DNA of 64,000 nt, taken from Saturnia japonica (taxonomy: Eukaryota > Arthropoda > Insecta > Lepidoptera > Saturniidae). Position numbers and translations under genes: made by a program. Below the pieces are notes generated by a model. It had not been told where the DNA came from. It was given only the letters and a program-made list of their open reading frames with translations, and did no database searches. The stretch's first letter is position 1; each line of letters starts with the position of its first letter. Positions 12,013-23,770 of the stretch are shown piece by piece. The stretch covers positions 4,836,001 to 4,900,000 of the forward strand of contig CM065322.1 in assembly GCA_033032175.1 (NCBI GenBank), in the 5' to 3' direction.

Positions 12013-12245
12013 GGCACATACAATTGTGGGAACAATTACGACGAAACTAACAACACCTCGTATGCTAAAATCTATCAAACTGTGCCAAAAACATAGAGAA
12101 ATATACACACACTTGAAAAACATCTCTCCTTTCGCGATCGGGTATCCCGCATATCTTAGGTAATCACAATTTGATAAATGAGATATCATTATAAATACTT
12201 TGATCGTCCGCTGGTTATAGGGTAGATGACGCCACACTAAATTCA
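12013..12245 (-). repeat. Family L repeat, reverse
   Basis: Shares with 22425-22660 and 46125-46330 (plus) and 47495-47660 (minus) the blocks CGAAAAGGA, ATGTTTTTC, TGGCACGCTCTGTAGCCCAA, a TTTTAGCATACGAGG block and TCGTCTTAATTATGGGAGTG. The 81-codon frame inside it is not a gene. Confidence 0.65.
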
Positions 12246-12402
12246 ATATGGCGCACCCTCTAGGACTTAAATTCCAGCATTAAGAAATTGTAATATGCTG
12301 TGTTGGGTATCAAATGATAACAATTATAATATGAAAATTCTTAAACAGCACATTTCAAAAATAAGTATAAATTGTACTTTTCAGAGCGTAACATTTTTGA
12401 AC

Positions 12403-12878
12403 TACAGAATGCCCGTACGAATCTTGCTCTCCCGCTCCCGGCTATTTTAATGATAAAAATGCTTATTGTGGGTGTTTCTTAAAAGATAGATATATACTCT
12501 CTCGGACTTTTTTGTAGGTCTATAATTATTTAGTACATTAATTTGCTATATCTTTTATGGTTTACTCAGCGCAAGTCATTTAAGCGCCCGAATTGATTCA
12601 CCATGACCAGTTATTTTTATTTGTGCGGAAGCCTAATTCTTATTCTAAAATAAACTTAGCCTAAGTTACTCCCTATAAATTCTGCTATTTAACAATGAAA
12701 GTCCCTTCAAAATCGGTCCAACCGTTTCGGAGATAACCCGGAACAAACAGACAGACAGAGAAAAATTTTTAAAATGGGTGTTTTGTTATAAGTATCATAT
12801 ATACTTTCATATGCATTTAACAGAAAGCTGTTATTTTGACTTTACAAAAAGACACTTCAATTTTATTAATTATATAGA
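12403..12878 (-). mobile_element. Helitron-like non-autonomous element (family B), 3'-truncated
   Basis: Read on the minus strand, it begins A/TCTATATAATTAATAAAATT and carries the family B blocks in order: CAAAATAACAGC-like, the GTTCCGGGTTATCTCCGAAA block, CCGATTTTGA, CATGGTGAATCAATTCGG, and GCCGGGAGCGGGAG. It stops at CATTCTGTAGT and lacks the final GCACAGCTAG. It compares well with the complete copy at 31471-31996. Confidence 0.7.
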
Positions 12879-13151
12879 TAAGCCGATTGAAATGAACCGA
12901 ATAAACTGAAAACGAACAATAGATCAAATCTAACCTCACATTAGATCAGTGTTAGCAAATAGAATGGCATCGAATGTATAACCGGAAGCCGCAACATGGT
13001 CAGTTCCTGTCCGCGGTCACCTAACAGCACTGTACTCACTCACCAAACTGTTTAGATCGTTCCATTGTCATCGGATCCACTCCTATAGGGCTACTACGAA
13101 ATATTATCTAAACATTTATACGCGATTGTGAACAATAATGTCAGCCTGTAA

Positions 13152-13260
13152 AGTTGTGCAAATTTCGACCAATAGATTCGCATAGAAATCTAGTGATGGC
13201 CCATTCTATTGATCGAAATTTTCTAGAGATACAAATCTATTGGTCGAAATTAGCACAGCT
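13152..13260. mobile_element. Tiny palindromic MITE
   Basis: The ends AGTTGTGCAAATTTCGACCA and (other strand) AGCTGTGCTAATTTCGACCA are inverted repeats that extend through AATAGATT. An internal copy TCTATTGATCGAAATTT also fits the arm, so almost the whole 109 bp can fold on itself. There is no coding capacity. Confidence 0.7.
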
Positions 13261-13509
13261 CCGCTTCAGTGGACAGGTAGTCCTCAGTGCCCCACCGCTG
13301 GGTATGGCCTGGCCACGACGTATTGGCGATTTCGAACGAATCCCTGAATAGAGTTAGTTTTTTATATAGTTACTAGCCACTATGTCCCACGGTTTCACCA
13401 GTGTTAAACTTATTCGATCAACTCTCCATCTATACTTAAAAACATTTAAGCTAAATGATAGGTAACATGAAATTTACTAATAATTTTAATGATAAATTAT
13501 AATATACTA
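13261..13509. other. Flank with partial family O repeat (13365-13440, minus)
   Basis: TGTCCCACGGTTTCACCAGT followed by TTAAACTTATTCGA matches 39125-39165. Otherwise no feature. Confidence 0.45.
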
Positions 13510-13512
13510 TCA

Positions 13513-13550
13513 AATATATATATATATATATATATTTATATCTATATATG
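13513..13550. repeat. (TA)n microsatellite
   Basis: About 12 TA units followed by TTATATCTATATATG. Confidence 0.9.
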
Positions 13551-14519
13551 AAACAGATAATAAACAGTACTTTATGAAGAAAGGTCAGGTCAAGAGTAGG
13601 AGGTACTCTAAATCGACGAGCGTGCGTGAATAGATCGATGAATGTTAAAGAAGCGAAAGATGTATGCCAGAATCATAGCAAGTGGAAGGACGTGGTCTCT
13701 GCCTACCTCGTTGGGAGAGAGCCATGATTTATGTATGTTATCCACAAGTGTATAGGAAATAAAGCCATTACTTATAACTAATTGTGTATGAAAATGTGTA
13801 TGTAAAATTGTTTCCACAATTAAGCAGATTTTTTAATTATTCGTAAAATGTATGAAATAATAACTACGATAAAATACAACTGTTAAAGTTTAAGCCTTCT
13901 TTTAATAAATAGTCGTTTGTCATTTATTTGCGTTATAAAAAAATTGATTCAATTTCATAGTAAAATAATCGATAGAGATTTTGTTCATTCGAAATTCCGA
14001 ACAAGAATTTTAATCGTTTGATTTCGCAGTAAGCCAACAGATCCATTGTTGCAACGTGTAAATTGGCCGGAAAATCGAATAAGCAATGAGATATTGGCGA
14101 AGAGCCAATTATTGTGAATGGGAAATTAACGAGAACAAAACTGTAGCTCTTTTTATAAACGTACATACAGTTAAAATTTCAAACTATTCATTTAATTGTC
14201 CGGACTTTTTTCTTGAAAAATATTATTTATTTATTTATATTTATTAATAAAGGCAGCGCCAATAAGGCGCATATAATAACATTGACAATTTTATTTTAAA
14301 ATTTAATTCTGATATGCGAACCTATTATAGGCGCCCACTACACGCATACAACACTAAACAATAAAATTATAATCAAGCATCACTATACAATAATATTAAT
14401 AATTAAAATAAAATTTACATAGTATGGGCAATAAAATAATACTTAGTTGTGTACTTAGTTAATGTCAATTCTTTATTTTGTCTGATTGAAATTAACTGAA
14501 GATCTTGTGAATCCTTTTT
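13551..14519. other. Non-coding DNA
   Basis: Short minus-strand frames at 13608-13817 and 13933-14166 have no family resemblance. The stretch near 14220-14290, TTTATTTATTTATATTTATT followed by GGCGCATATAATAAC, looks like a retroposon tail but was not matched. Confidence 0.4.
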
Positions 14520-14800
14520 TTAATAGCTCAGCAAAATAACCGTACAGCACCTGATGGTAAGTATGCTACTGGCCACAGACAACGGTGACCGTCGAGGACA
14601 CAAATTTCATCGGCACTCGTCGATGTCATGCAGGTGTGCTGAAATGCCTCTTCACGCCTCGTTTGAAGGACCCAATATCATAGAAAGAAGGGAACACGTT
14701 GCCAGAGACTTATCTACATCTTCATGGTATGACAAAAGTAAGAGAATTAGCGAACTTCTTTGTTCGTGCTATGGTGGGCGCTGTAGAACAATCCAATTGA
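14520..14800 (+). repeat. Family P repeat (ACCTGATGGTAAGT head)
   Basis: Starts AGCAAAATAACCGTACAGCA, then CCTGATGGTAAGTATGCTAC, and continues through ATGCCTCTTCACGCCTCGTT and GGACCC. I know this layout as a common lepidopteran retroposon. Related heads occur near 29905-29935 (plus), 17045-17095 (minus) and 25525-25565 (minus). The 84-codon frame at 14554-14808 lies inside it and is not a gene. Confidence 0.55.
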
Positions 14801-14879
14801 TTAATTAGTAAGACTTGTTCGTTCTGCAGTATATGACATTTAAGTCGTTTTGGTTTTTATCGTATACTAGCAAAACCGG

Positions 14880-15063
14880 CCCCTTTATTACGTATTTCGC
14901 TATAGCAGAGCGATAGCAGAAATGACTAAATATTTGCTTCGAAATGGCAAAATCAAATTGTGTTTTGATTATAGGTGTTACATAATACAAATTTACGATT
15001 TCTAAGCAAATATTCAGCGATTTCTGCCACCGATTTGCTATTGCGAAATTCTTAATAAGGGGG
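14880..15063. mobile_element. Foldback MITE (family G), complete copy
   Basis: Left end CCCCTTTATTACGTATTTCG and right end, other strand, CCCCCTTATTAAGAATTTCG are inverted repeats. Inner blocks GCAGAAATGACTAAATATTT and AAATATTCAGCGATTTCTGC also mirror each other. It is 184 bp with no coding capacity. A second, split copy lies at 27095-27540. Confidence 0.75.
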
Positions 15064-16375
15064 TCGTCCACGCGTTGCTGTGCGTGCGGTTCTGGAGTTC
15101 ATAGGAAATATTGATCTGATCGCTAACAAACTTTACAGGATCACCCACTGGGCTAATATGAAGATTGTCTAAAAATGTTATCATAATCCGTCCAGCTTCT
15201 TGGAGTCCGTAGGGGTCATACATACAAACATCTCGAATATATACGAAGAAGAAGATAGGTACATATACTCTAAAATTTAATTCATAAAATTTGATACCTA
15301 ATAATGATTTTTATGCAATAAATTATTTACTCTCTCATGTGAAAATTTTATCGAGTTGATATCAAATGTCACTTTGAAACTATAGAGTTGGTTCATACCT
15401 AATTCTGGAATGTTAAATCATATTTAAGTGTTGTACTGCATTTGTATTTTAGTAAAGAAATTTACGGTACATCTTTCGGAAACTTTGGATTCTTCTGACA
15501 ATAATCAATAAAGAGATCGCTCTTAGACACGGTCACGCGGGAGTGTTCTGAAACGCGGACGCGAAGGTACGCCGGGTACGGATATAGTATATAAGATGTA
15601 GCGATAGCGTTTATTATTAATTTTTGATACAGTATTAAAATTGAATGTACTTAAGTATATTCGATTTACTACGAAAATATTTTTTTCTTTCAAATAATTA
15701 AGAAGAAAAATTAAATAATATTGTTTTGGATGTACTAGGGTTTGAATCTAAAAGCAGGTACTGTACAGTTAGAGTTACTTCGTTTATGTACAAGTAAATT
15801 AATTTTTATATTGACAAGCGATGCTAACGAACTTCGATATACTCGTGATATATGAAAAGTATGACTGGGCAGCGTTCACTAATTTATTAATATTATTGAT
15901 AGTTCATATAGCCTATCAAAAGCGGAATTATATAAGCTTTACGTATATAAAAATCGGGTTAGAATTTTGTGAGTAAAATCCGGGCATACTTACAAAGAGA
16001 CAGAAGAGGAAAAAATACCGACACATATAGATACAACATATTCGTAATCAATCGAGAAATTTGGAAAAAAATTACACATAGAGACAGAACTACATATTTA
16101 TTAAAATACATATTCATTGCTATTTCAGGGTAATGTTTGAGAAGGTCCGCCTAAGCTGAAACTAAGACGTTTCTTTAAAGCTGATGTTATTTTATTTCCG
16201 CTCTCACTTGTCACTCAGCCGATAGCTTTACACATCGTAACTGCCAGAAAACTGACTTCTTATTGGATAATTCGTGATTTTCATTTTTTTCCCCCAGCTG
16301 GACAGGTGTTGAAAACCTGTCGCCCACGATCTTGACTTTGTTTAGACGCAACACCAATAGCTGAAAGGTTCATCG
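15064..16375. other. Non-coding DNA
   Basis: No gene, RNA or matched repeat seen. Confidence 0.4.
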
Positions 16376-16384
16376 ACCTTAAAT

Positions 16385-16540
16385 TATTGACGAATCGATT
16401 CTGACAGTTTTATATCGGCAATCGATTACCGAAGCGAAAAATCTTCGATGCCTTATTCGAATCGATTATATTAGATTGTATCACAACTTCATTTTCACCG
16501 AATTCGATGTAAAATTGCGTATCAAATTGATTCGATGACG
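16385..16540. promoter_or_regulatory. Cluster of ATCGAT/TTCGAT motifs
   Basis: ATCGAT occurs at 16394, 16421 and 16461, each with flanking A/T so that the core is AATCGATT. TTCGAT or its variants occur near 16444, 16503 and 16531. ATCGAT is known as a binding site for Cut/Onecut-type homeodomain proteins and is the core of the DREF site. Use as an enhancer is inference only. Confidence 0.3.
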
Positions 16541-17865
16541 TCTTTAATTTTTTTTTATATGACTGCCTTTTTAAATTAACTGGTTTTAAGTGAATTACGA
16601 CGTGATTGATAATCTATATGTCTGTTATAGAGTCTTTGAACTATTTAGAGCTATATATTATTACCTAAATTTCTTCAGGTGAGTTTAGATACGTGATGGT
16701 CTTTATTATGATCTTATTTAACGCCGAAAATCACGATGTTGAAGACCTTATTAAACTTTTTGTGTTAAAATAAAATAAGTTTTCAAATTCTTTTTGAAAT
16801 AGATGTTCGTTTTACACCAACAAAACCAAATTCCTTTTTTTTCTAAAGAGAAATAAGATTTTATATTGAAAATATCTTAGGGGCAATACACTCAAGAAAC
16901 TGGATTCGATTTTTAAGGATTTTAAGTGTGAAGTTTAAGGTATTTTTTCCGATATTGAATACCTTACTACACCATGCACATGGCGTTAAGCACGTCACAT
17001 AACTCTTTTGGTTTGTCGCGTTTTGGGATCAACCGGGGTGATATCCAGCCGCTATGCTTACCATCAGGCACAGTGTCTTCTTTTTTGGGTGTTACAATAA
17101 AAAAATGTAAATGTTATCTAACAGATTTTCTACTTGATAATTATTGCATTGGTATACATCTAGACGATCTTTTCTTCAAGTAAAGTAACTAGCGCCTTAT
17201 GACAGTATTCGAACCTTATTCTTTCGATAAAGCGAAGCGACCTAGTGCCAGTACCTGTAAGCTATCACAGTTTCAAAAACGTTTTAAATAGATTATCTCT
17301 GGTTAACTAACCCACAACGGATAGTAAATTCTGAAGATACAATATTGATAATATCCCTCATACTCCCAAAACTAGTCGTTAATTTATCCCCGCACAACGA
17401 TAACGCTCGATACTGAATTTTAAGTAGAATCGATCGCTCCTGCCCTACATTCCGCAAGGGACAAAACGTACATTGACCTGCGGCTTTAGTTCATTAGTAG
17501 GGTGTTGATCATAAGTATTTTAATTACGTTTCTTCGATAAAATTACTACACTTAATATAATAATAGTACTAATATGTTACAGTTATTGAATTGGAATTTA
17601 GAATGGCCTGGAATAGAAGCAGGGCTCAGTGCTATGGTAGCGACATCACTGCACATATTTCTGCAGCAAAATAGCATTGCTCGCTCTGCTGTAGCCCAAT
17701 TTGAATTGTGTTGTTGGTAACACGCAATGGAATATAATCGTTTCAACTGTACTGAGTCACTAGTTGATGTTTGGCTTCATTAGGTTATCCACTAAATATA
17801 AGATAATTGCAATTTAACCAGTATGAAAAAAATAATTAAATGTAGTTTTAGTGTTTAACCACAAT
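16541..17865. other. Non-coding DNA with a partial family P head
   Basis: At 17045-17095 the minus strand reads GTGCCTGATGGTAAGCAT, the family P head. The small frames at 16974-17183 and 17552-17746 have no support. Confidence 0.4.
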
Positions 17866-17869
17866 CTCA

Positions 17870-18170
17870 TCTTATGTTAAGTGACGATGTGGACAAGACG
17901 GTAACACGCTAAGCTTAGTGGCAGAACACACCTACCTATTAGGGACAGATTTTCAACTTGAGGGTGATAGTTAGCCAGCCGGGATTTAGAAAATAAGCTA
18001 CCACCTCTGACCATGCTATGTTTTGAACATGATGTTTTCTTTTACCCAAAATTAAATCAAGTCGAGAAACCGAAAGCCAAGAGTAAACCAAATATAAATA
18101 CCTACATTTATCTTGTTGTAAACTAGCACTCAGCTCTAAACTCACACACGATGTTAGAGGGATGAACAAT
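17870..18170 (-). repeat. SINE-like family I copy, reverse
   Basis: Minus-strand order matches 35098-35375: AAACATAGCATGGTCAGAGG, then AACTATCACCCTCAAGTTG, GTGTTCTGCCACTAAGC, and CTTAACATAAGATGAGATTG. The frame at 17939-18169 is a by-product. Confidence 0.6.
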
Positions 18171-18259
18171 TCGAAGATAGTGTCACGCTAACCAAGGGAA
18201 CTGCTTTCCAAATGTAGCTACTGTCACAACCCTATAAAAGTGTTACCGTCGGATTTCCG

Positions 18260-18440
18260 ATGGTTGTAGCTAGATACAATACAATACAATGTACTTACAA
18301 CGAAAGTTAATTTCTTTTATAGGGTTCGACACTCAGACAACTTAAAATTATGCGTATCAAACAAACGTCAATCGTGGATGGGGATCGAATTCGCGACCTC
18401 TTCGCTCAATAGTAGAGCTTGCTACAACTGAGGTATGAGG
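18260..18440 (-). mobile_element. tRNA-derived SINE, decayed
   Basis: The minus strand reads TATTGAGCGAAGAGGTCGCG then AATTCGATCCCCATCC, a B-box region close to the SINE at 52031-52245 (GAGCCGAGAGGTCGCGGGTT). The body then includes GTCTGAGTGTCGAACCC, as in that SINE class. The head is incomplete. Confidence 0.5.
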
Positions 18441-20140
18441 CCTGACAAAAAGTATTACAGAAATAACTGGTAACCAAAGTTTATCTGCTTACTCCTAAAG
18501 CGCTTGTACGTAAAGATAACATCTCAATCCTAGCATATCTTTACATGTTTAACATAAACAACATAACATTCACTTAAGCACAAACATGTCCAAGTTTCGC
18601 ACATACATCGGTTTATCTCCGCATTACCCCGGAATTAGGGTACGAACACGCATTAAGATGGCAACCCAGATACTTCGATATGAATTAAGATATTCTAATT
18701 TTAATTGCTACAGCGTTAGATGTTGTTGTGTTACCGGGGTTAATGAATTTCCCGTGTTTTAAGGAAAATAATTAGGTAATAGTACTATATTTTTAACAAT
18801 AATGTCGAAATAATTACTAAAAAAAATTACACAGATTTCAAAAATTGTGGGAAATGAAATTGTGAGTATGTAAATGTAAACAGACTTCCAATAAATTGTA
18901 TATTTCGTTATATAATTATATTTTATCTTTGTGTACTTACTGACATAGAGAAATGTTTTTTTTTTTTTTTATTAACAAATTATATGTGCCTGATGTTCAT
19001 TGTCACATACCTACTTAAAATGCTTATAACTGGCTATAATTAAAAAAATCAATACAATATGCGAGACTTAAAAGAATAGGAGGAATGCAATTGTTTATAA
19101 AATCACTTTTAAAGCACTAGTTAGCTGTATGAAAATGTTTTGAGACATTACGTTTGCCGGTATACAAACTAAACAGTGCAATAAACTATCAATTTTATTC
19201 ATTCATACAATTTAAAATCCACAACCAAAAATGAAGTTTGATATTTTATTATTTCGTTGAACAATTATTATATGAAAGAAAGCAAGTTTCATGAATACAA
19301 AACCCGATAACCTTCCCCAAAACCATCACCCCTAAGAAAATGTATTAAACACAGATAATATCGAAACGGCAACACTAAAGTTTGCATATGGGGCCAATTA
19401 TGGCAGAATTTGTGCAATAAACCCAAGATATACGTGTAAATAAATTAATAAAACAACCCTTCGTAAAGGGTTAAGATTTAAACGTTCTGATATGATCTTT
19501 TAACCCTCAAGCACTCAGGCTATGAGTACTGTAGTTATTTTTGGGACTTTTTTAATAACACTGTTCGATAATAATGAAATATGTCGTGTATATTTAAATA
19601 TATTATCATATTAGCGACCCGCTCCGGCTTCGCATGGATATAATTTAATAAAGTGATAAATTTTTGTTTTAAAAATCAGGTTATATTGATTTTGAATTTA
19701 TCGCTTTAGTGCTGATAGTGCATTGTAACGAGAAGTGCGTTTAGCTCGCCCCCACTCGCTATTCATAGGTAGGCCGCGGCGCAGATGACCGTCAACCGTT
19801 TCACTGTGAGCATGTGAGCGTTTTTTGTTTTGGTTGCACGTAATTTTGAATCTTTTATATCTTCTGTGTATTTATTTAAATGATATTACGTTCAGCGCAA
19901 TTTTAATCTACATTAAATGCTCAAAGTAAATAATATATTTATGTGGATCAGGATTAATAATGAATTGGAGAAAAGAGTTTTTCCAATAATCAGATATTTT
20001 AATCAATATTTTAAAAAAGAAAATGGTTACTGTGAGTCATCCTTAGAAGCTAGACTAATGCCATCGCTGACGTTTCTCTAGGTTCTTTGAAGGACTACTA
20101 TTCTTTAGTACATTATTTTCATATATTATATCTCATAAGG
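18441..20140. other. Non-coding DNA, possible Helitron-like scrap
   Basis: CCGCTCCGGCTTCGCATGG at 19620 resembles the reverse of a Helitron-like tail, and 19750-19800 is locally GC-rich (CTCGCCCCCACTCGC). No gene seen. Confidence 0.35.
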
Positions 20141-20149
20141 GATGTTCAG

Positions 20150-20345
20150 CGTAAGCCATGTAAGCGGTCAAAATTCGACTTATTGATGACTTTTATATAA
20201 AATATAGAATTTTCTCTATTATACAAAAATGAATTAGAATTCTCTAAATTACAGTGAAAACCGTATAAAAGTCCGTTGTGGGGCTTAGCAGAAGTGAGCG
20301 GACATACAGACAGACAGGGACAGCGACTATTGGCGATTCTATAAC
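20150..20345 (+). repeat. Interspersed repeat with ACAGACAGACAGG tail
   Basis: Contains GTGAAAACCGTATAAAAGTC, CGGACATACAGACAGACAGG and GCGACTATTGG, a layout I know from non-LTR or Helitron-like repeats in Lepidoptera. It is diverged. Confidence 0.45.
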
Positions 20346-20744
20346 TTCTAAAAACTTGACCGATTGAACTAATATTTTAAAAAAAATGCTTTATCGAGAC
20401 GATGGTTCATAGATAAATGTTAGAATCCGATAAGTGGCGCTATAACAAAGATCAGAACAACGACTGCTGGCTTAACATAATTTACTATAATAATATTATA
20501 ATATGATGTTACGGTTTATCGATTTAATATGGTTTACTTTAATTATATCTCTGTGACTTTGATTAAATATGTAGAACTTATCAGGAAAATGGAGAGATAA
20601 TTTCGTATGCGTAAGAATATCATAATACAATGACTCAATGGCGTCTCCCCCATCTGAAATCTGTGTGTGTATTTGTTTCAGATGGTTCAGACTAATCTTA
20701 GCAAAGGCCCAATAATACAAATTTAGTCATAAATATTCTGTGAC

Positions 20745-21000
20745 AGTAGCCGGAACAGGATGGAAGAGCAAACAAGCGTACGACCAGCCTGATACTAAGT
20801 AATTACCTTAGCCTATGGACGCTTGTAGCACCAGAGGTATCACTGGTACATTGTTGACCTTGAACAGCCTTTCCCCAAGGAACTCCTCTTCTAACCACAG
20901 GTAGGCACGCAGCGGTCCTCTGTAGAGTGGATGTATTTTACCAGTCGGAATGCCACAAGTAGAGAGATATTTCCAATAAAATATATTTGAGCCTTCACTT
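20745..21000 (-). repeat. Family J repeat, reverse
   Basis: Matches 44130-44325 (plus) and 48555-48790 (minus) in the blocks CCTATGGACGCTTGTAGCAC, GGTATCACTGGTAC, CCCCAAGGAACTCC and TCTGTAGAGTGGATGTATTT. Partial copies lie at 25525-25660 and 26470-26600. Probably a SINE; the promoter boxes are not clear. Confidence 0.6.
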
Positions 21001-21289
21001 CATGAGGCTCCTCAAGTAGCTCTGGAAATCCTAATTATCGCAGGAACGATATTCTGTAGGATGGGAGGTATTTTATCAGTCCAGTTGCTCCATCTAGAGA
21101 GGAATTTTCACAGAGATTTAGTTAATAGTAGTTAGTTTAGTAGTCGGTGAATACAGCCGTCTGGGTGATAATTGGGATTGTAGGGGTGCATACATGATCC
21201 CGTGTCCCACTTACGGCGGCGGATGGTACACCGCTGGGTTTTAGTCAGTCGACTCTGACCTGCCCCTCTTGGTCCCCCGAGCCGGAATG

Positions 21290-21600
21290 GACCCATGATG
21301 GATTTCCCAGTGTAAAAGAACAACACAATTTTTATCAAACAAAAAAACCAACTTAATGATTTTGAAGAATTCCCTGGCTTAATTACGAAGTTGAACACCC
21401 AAATGCCAATGAAATTAAAATGGAACAAAAAAAGAATAATTCAAATCGGTTCATAAACAAAGAAATTATGGCTGAAGGAATATTCGAATTGAGTAACATC
21501 CGTCCTTTTTAACCGACTTCAAAAATTGCATTGGACCTTCAACTTCGAAGATACACCAGGGAACTCTTCAAAATCAATGAAGTTGATTTTTTTTCTGTTA
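21290..21600. repeat. Two family K copies in inverted orientation
   Basis: The reverse copy (21290-21500, with CGGTTCATAAACAAAGAAAT) is followed directly by a shortened forward copy (21505-21600, starting AACCGACTTCAAAAATTGCA and ending at AGATACACCAGGGAACTCTT). The forward copy lacks the middle of the repeat. The 98-codon frame at 21132-21428 is not a gene. Confidence 0.65.
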
Positions 21601-21729
21601 AAAATTGTCTTGTTTTGAATTCGGTTAATAATATATAGCCTATGTCACTCAGAGAGATCGTATTTTTTTTAGCAATGAAAGAATTTTCATAATCGGGTCA
21701 GTACTTCGAGAGATTATTTAGATTATCAT

Positions 21730-22085
21730 TATATTAATACGTGAAGCAAAAATTTGTAACCCTTTTTAAGAGTATTGCATGCATGAAAGACTGAGATTTG
21801 GCATAGTTAAAGTTTATATGGAGAAGAAGTGCAAAAAGTTAATATTTATCTATAATATCTGTTACCAATATATTAAATTGGTACTGTGAATCCTAATCCA
21901 TCCAGTGCCATTGAACTTAGACCCTCCAAACTATTGACATTGTCACTCAACAATAAAGTGACAGCAAGTGATGTAGATAATACTCATTGTTTAGGTTCAT
22001 GAATACTGCAAACGTCAAACAGAAAATAGTCTGTGATTAAAAAGTCGCTGGTCGAATTTCGATCATTGAGCGACCGCTGGTCAAT
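21730..22085 (-). repeat. Family A repeat, near full length
   Basis: Reverse of the family: ATATTAATACGTGAAGCAAA at the left, AAGTGACAGCAAGTGATGTA in the middle and AAAAAGTCGCTGGTCGAATT at the right. About 355 bp, no coding. Confidence 0.75.
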
Positions 22086-22424
22086 ATAGATAGTTAATAA
22101 TAATTAGTTCATATTGATAGGTAAACTACACCCGGCTGTAAGTGTAAGCTCTGTTGTATATATTTTTAATACGGTATATATTAGATACCTCCCAAAACAA
22201 AGGCACCATAAACAAGGATATTAAACGTTTCTTGACAGGAACGTTCCAACTAAAAATAATACGTAACTCACCGGATATGAGTTTGGGAGTTAGCAGCGGC
22301 TTCATCTTAAATTCCGTTCACGTTTTGACGAACCCCAAGTTCTCGTAAAGCCGGGCTTGCATTGAAACTTGCGAGCTGTCGCGATAAACTCTCGGATGTT
22401 GTGGATACTAAGCTTTATTCAGTT

Positions 22425-22660
22425 TTTACCCGATTACGAAAAGGAAAATTATGTTTTTCGACCGTATGTATCATGTATGTCTATTTCTTTCTCTCGCTCT
22501 GTAGCCCAAATGGCTTACAGTTGGAAGGCTTTTAGCATACGAGGTTTCGTTAGATACGTCTTAATTATGGGAGTGACATAGGCTATATAATATTTTAGTA
22601 AGAGGTCTGGAAATCAAATAAAAAGGAAAAATAGAAAAAAAATTGTCAAAATATTTTAGC
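22425..22660 (+). repeat. Family L repeat
   Basis: CCCGATTACGAAAAGGAAAA, CTCTGTAGCCCAAATGGCTT, TTAGCATACGAGG and TTATGGGAGTGACATAGGC, ending in an A-rich tail. Matches 46125-46330. Confidence 0.65.
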
Positions 22661-22749
22661 AGTCAGGTTTTATTCCTTTTAATAATTTAGCTTGTTTATA
22701 ATTATTTTTAGTATATGAAAAGTAAATCCTATAGGTGTAATATTTTAAA

Positions 22750-22990
22750 GAAAGAGTGCAAATTGGTAATCTCTGAAACTACTATATTGATTAGGAAATT
22801 TTGTTTTTTTCCTTTTATAACCTCTTTATAGAGGAAGGTCTTAGGCTATATAACTTCACGCTACGATCTTAAGAAGCGGAGAAGTAACTATAAATTCATT
22901 TAATCTGGAAAGATGAAGCAAGTAGGTACTGGAAGGGCGAACAACGATAAGCTACTTGAGTACTTAGGCGGCGGAGAGGTGGAGTGGGCA
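22750..22990 (+). repeat. Family O repeat, diverged
   Basis: CTCTGAAACTACTATATTG, then TATAGAGGAAGGTCTTAGGC and TATATAACTTCACGCTACG, parallel to 10515-10610. Confidence 0.5.
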
Positions 22991-23584
22991 GTTGGCCGAA
23001 TAAATTTAACACGAGTAAAACTGTGGGCCATAGATATATTTATAAATTTTTAACGTGATTTTTAAGTCTATTGGTAGTAGGGCTTTCTGTGTCAATATTA
23101 ATTTATAATTTATAAAGTCATGAAGGTCTCAAGAAAACAACTCTATTGAGACTTTTTCAAAAATAAGCTTACAAGTGGTTGAAGAACCATATGTTTGCCT
23201 TAAATAGTTTGTTATTTGAAAGTATCTTTTTAAATTTATTGTCTCGTAACAAAAACTTTACTTATTTTTAATCACGTTTTTACTGTTTGTAGATAAAATG
23301 GTTTTTATTTTATTTTACAATTACAAGGAAAACTTACAGCTAAAATAATCTTAATGTGAAGGTAATTCTGAAGGCCATTTAAAAGTTTTCACAAATAGAC
23401 AATAATAATAGATAAAAAATTAGACCGGTTGAAAGTTACATAAAAAAGAATGCGTTATTATTCATTTGTTACAGTAGCACGGCAAAATAACGTAATAGAA
23501 ACTACTACGACCATCGAGATATGGACAATAAAGCTTGCGAACTTCCCGCCAGCTAGATATGCACTATCTAATCCTGGGATTTTT

Positions 23585-23770
23585 TTTTTTAACTGACTAC
23601 ACTATTAGCCTTAGGGACCCTATCCAAAAACAGAGCCGCTGCGGCTTTTACAGCTTCACCGGACTTGGGGGCGAGCGCTTAGGGCACTCAGCCGCGAAAG
23701 TTTGTGACGACCCGCACGAGGGTGCCAGAGTGGCCGAACCTCGGCTCGGGCGGTCGTCGCGAATGCGAAA
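23585..23770 (-). mobile_element. Poly-A-tailed retroposon (family M), longest copy
   Basis: On the minus strand: GACCGCCCGAGCCGAGGTTC, CACAAACTTTCGCGGCTGAG, CAAGTCCGGTGAAGCTGTAA and GGCTAATAGTGTAGTCAG, then a run of A (plus-strand T run at 23580-23592). The 136-codon plus-strand frame 23535-23945 crosses it and is not a gene. Confidence 0.65.
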
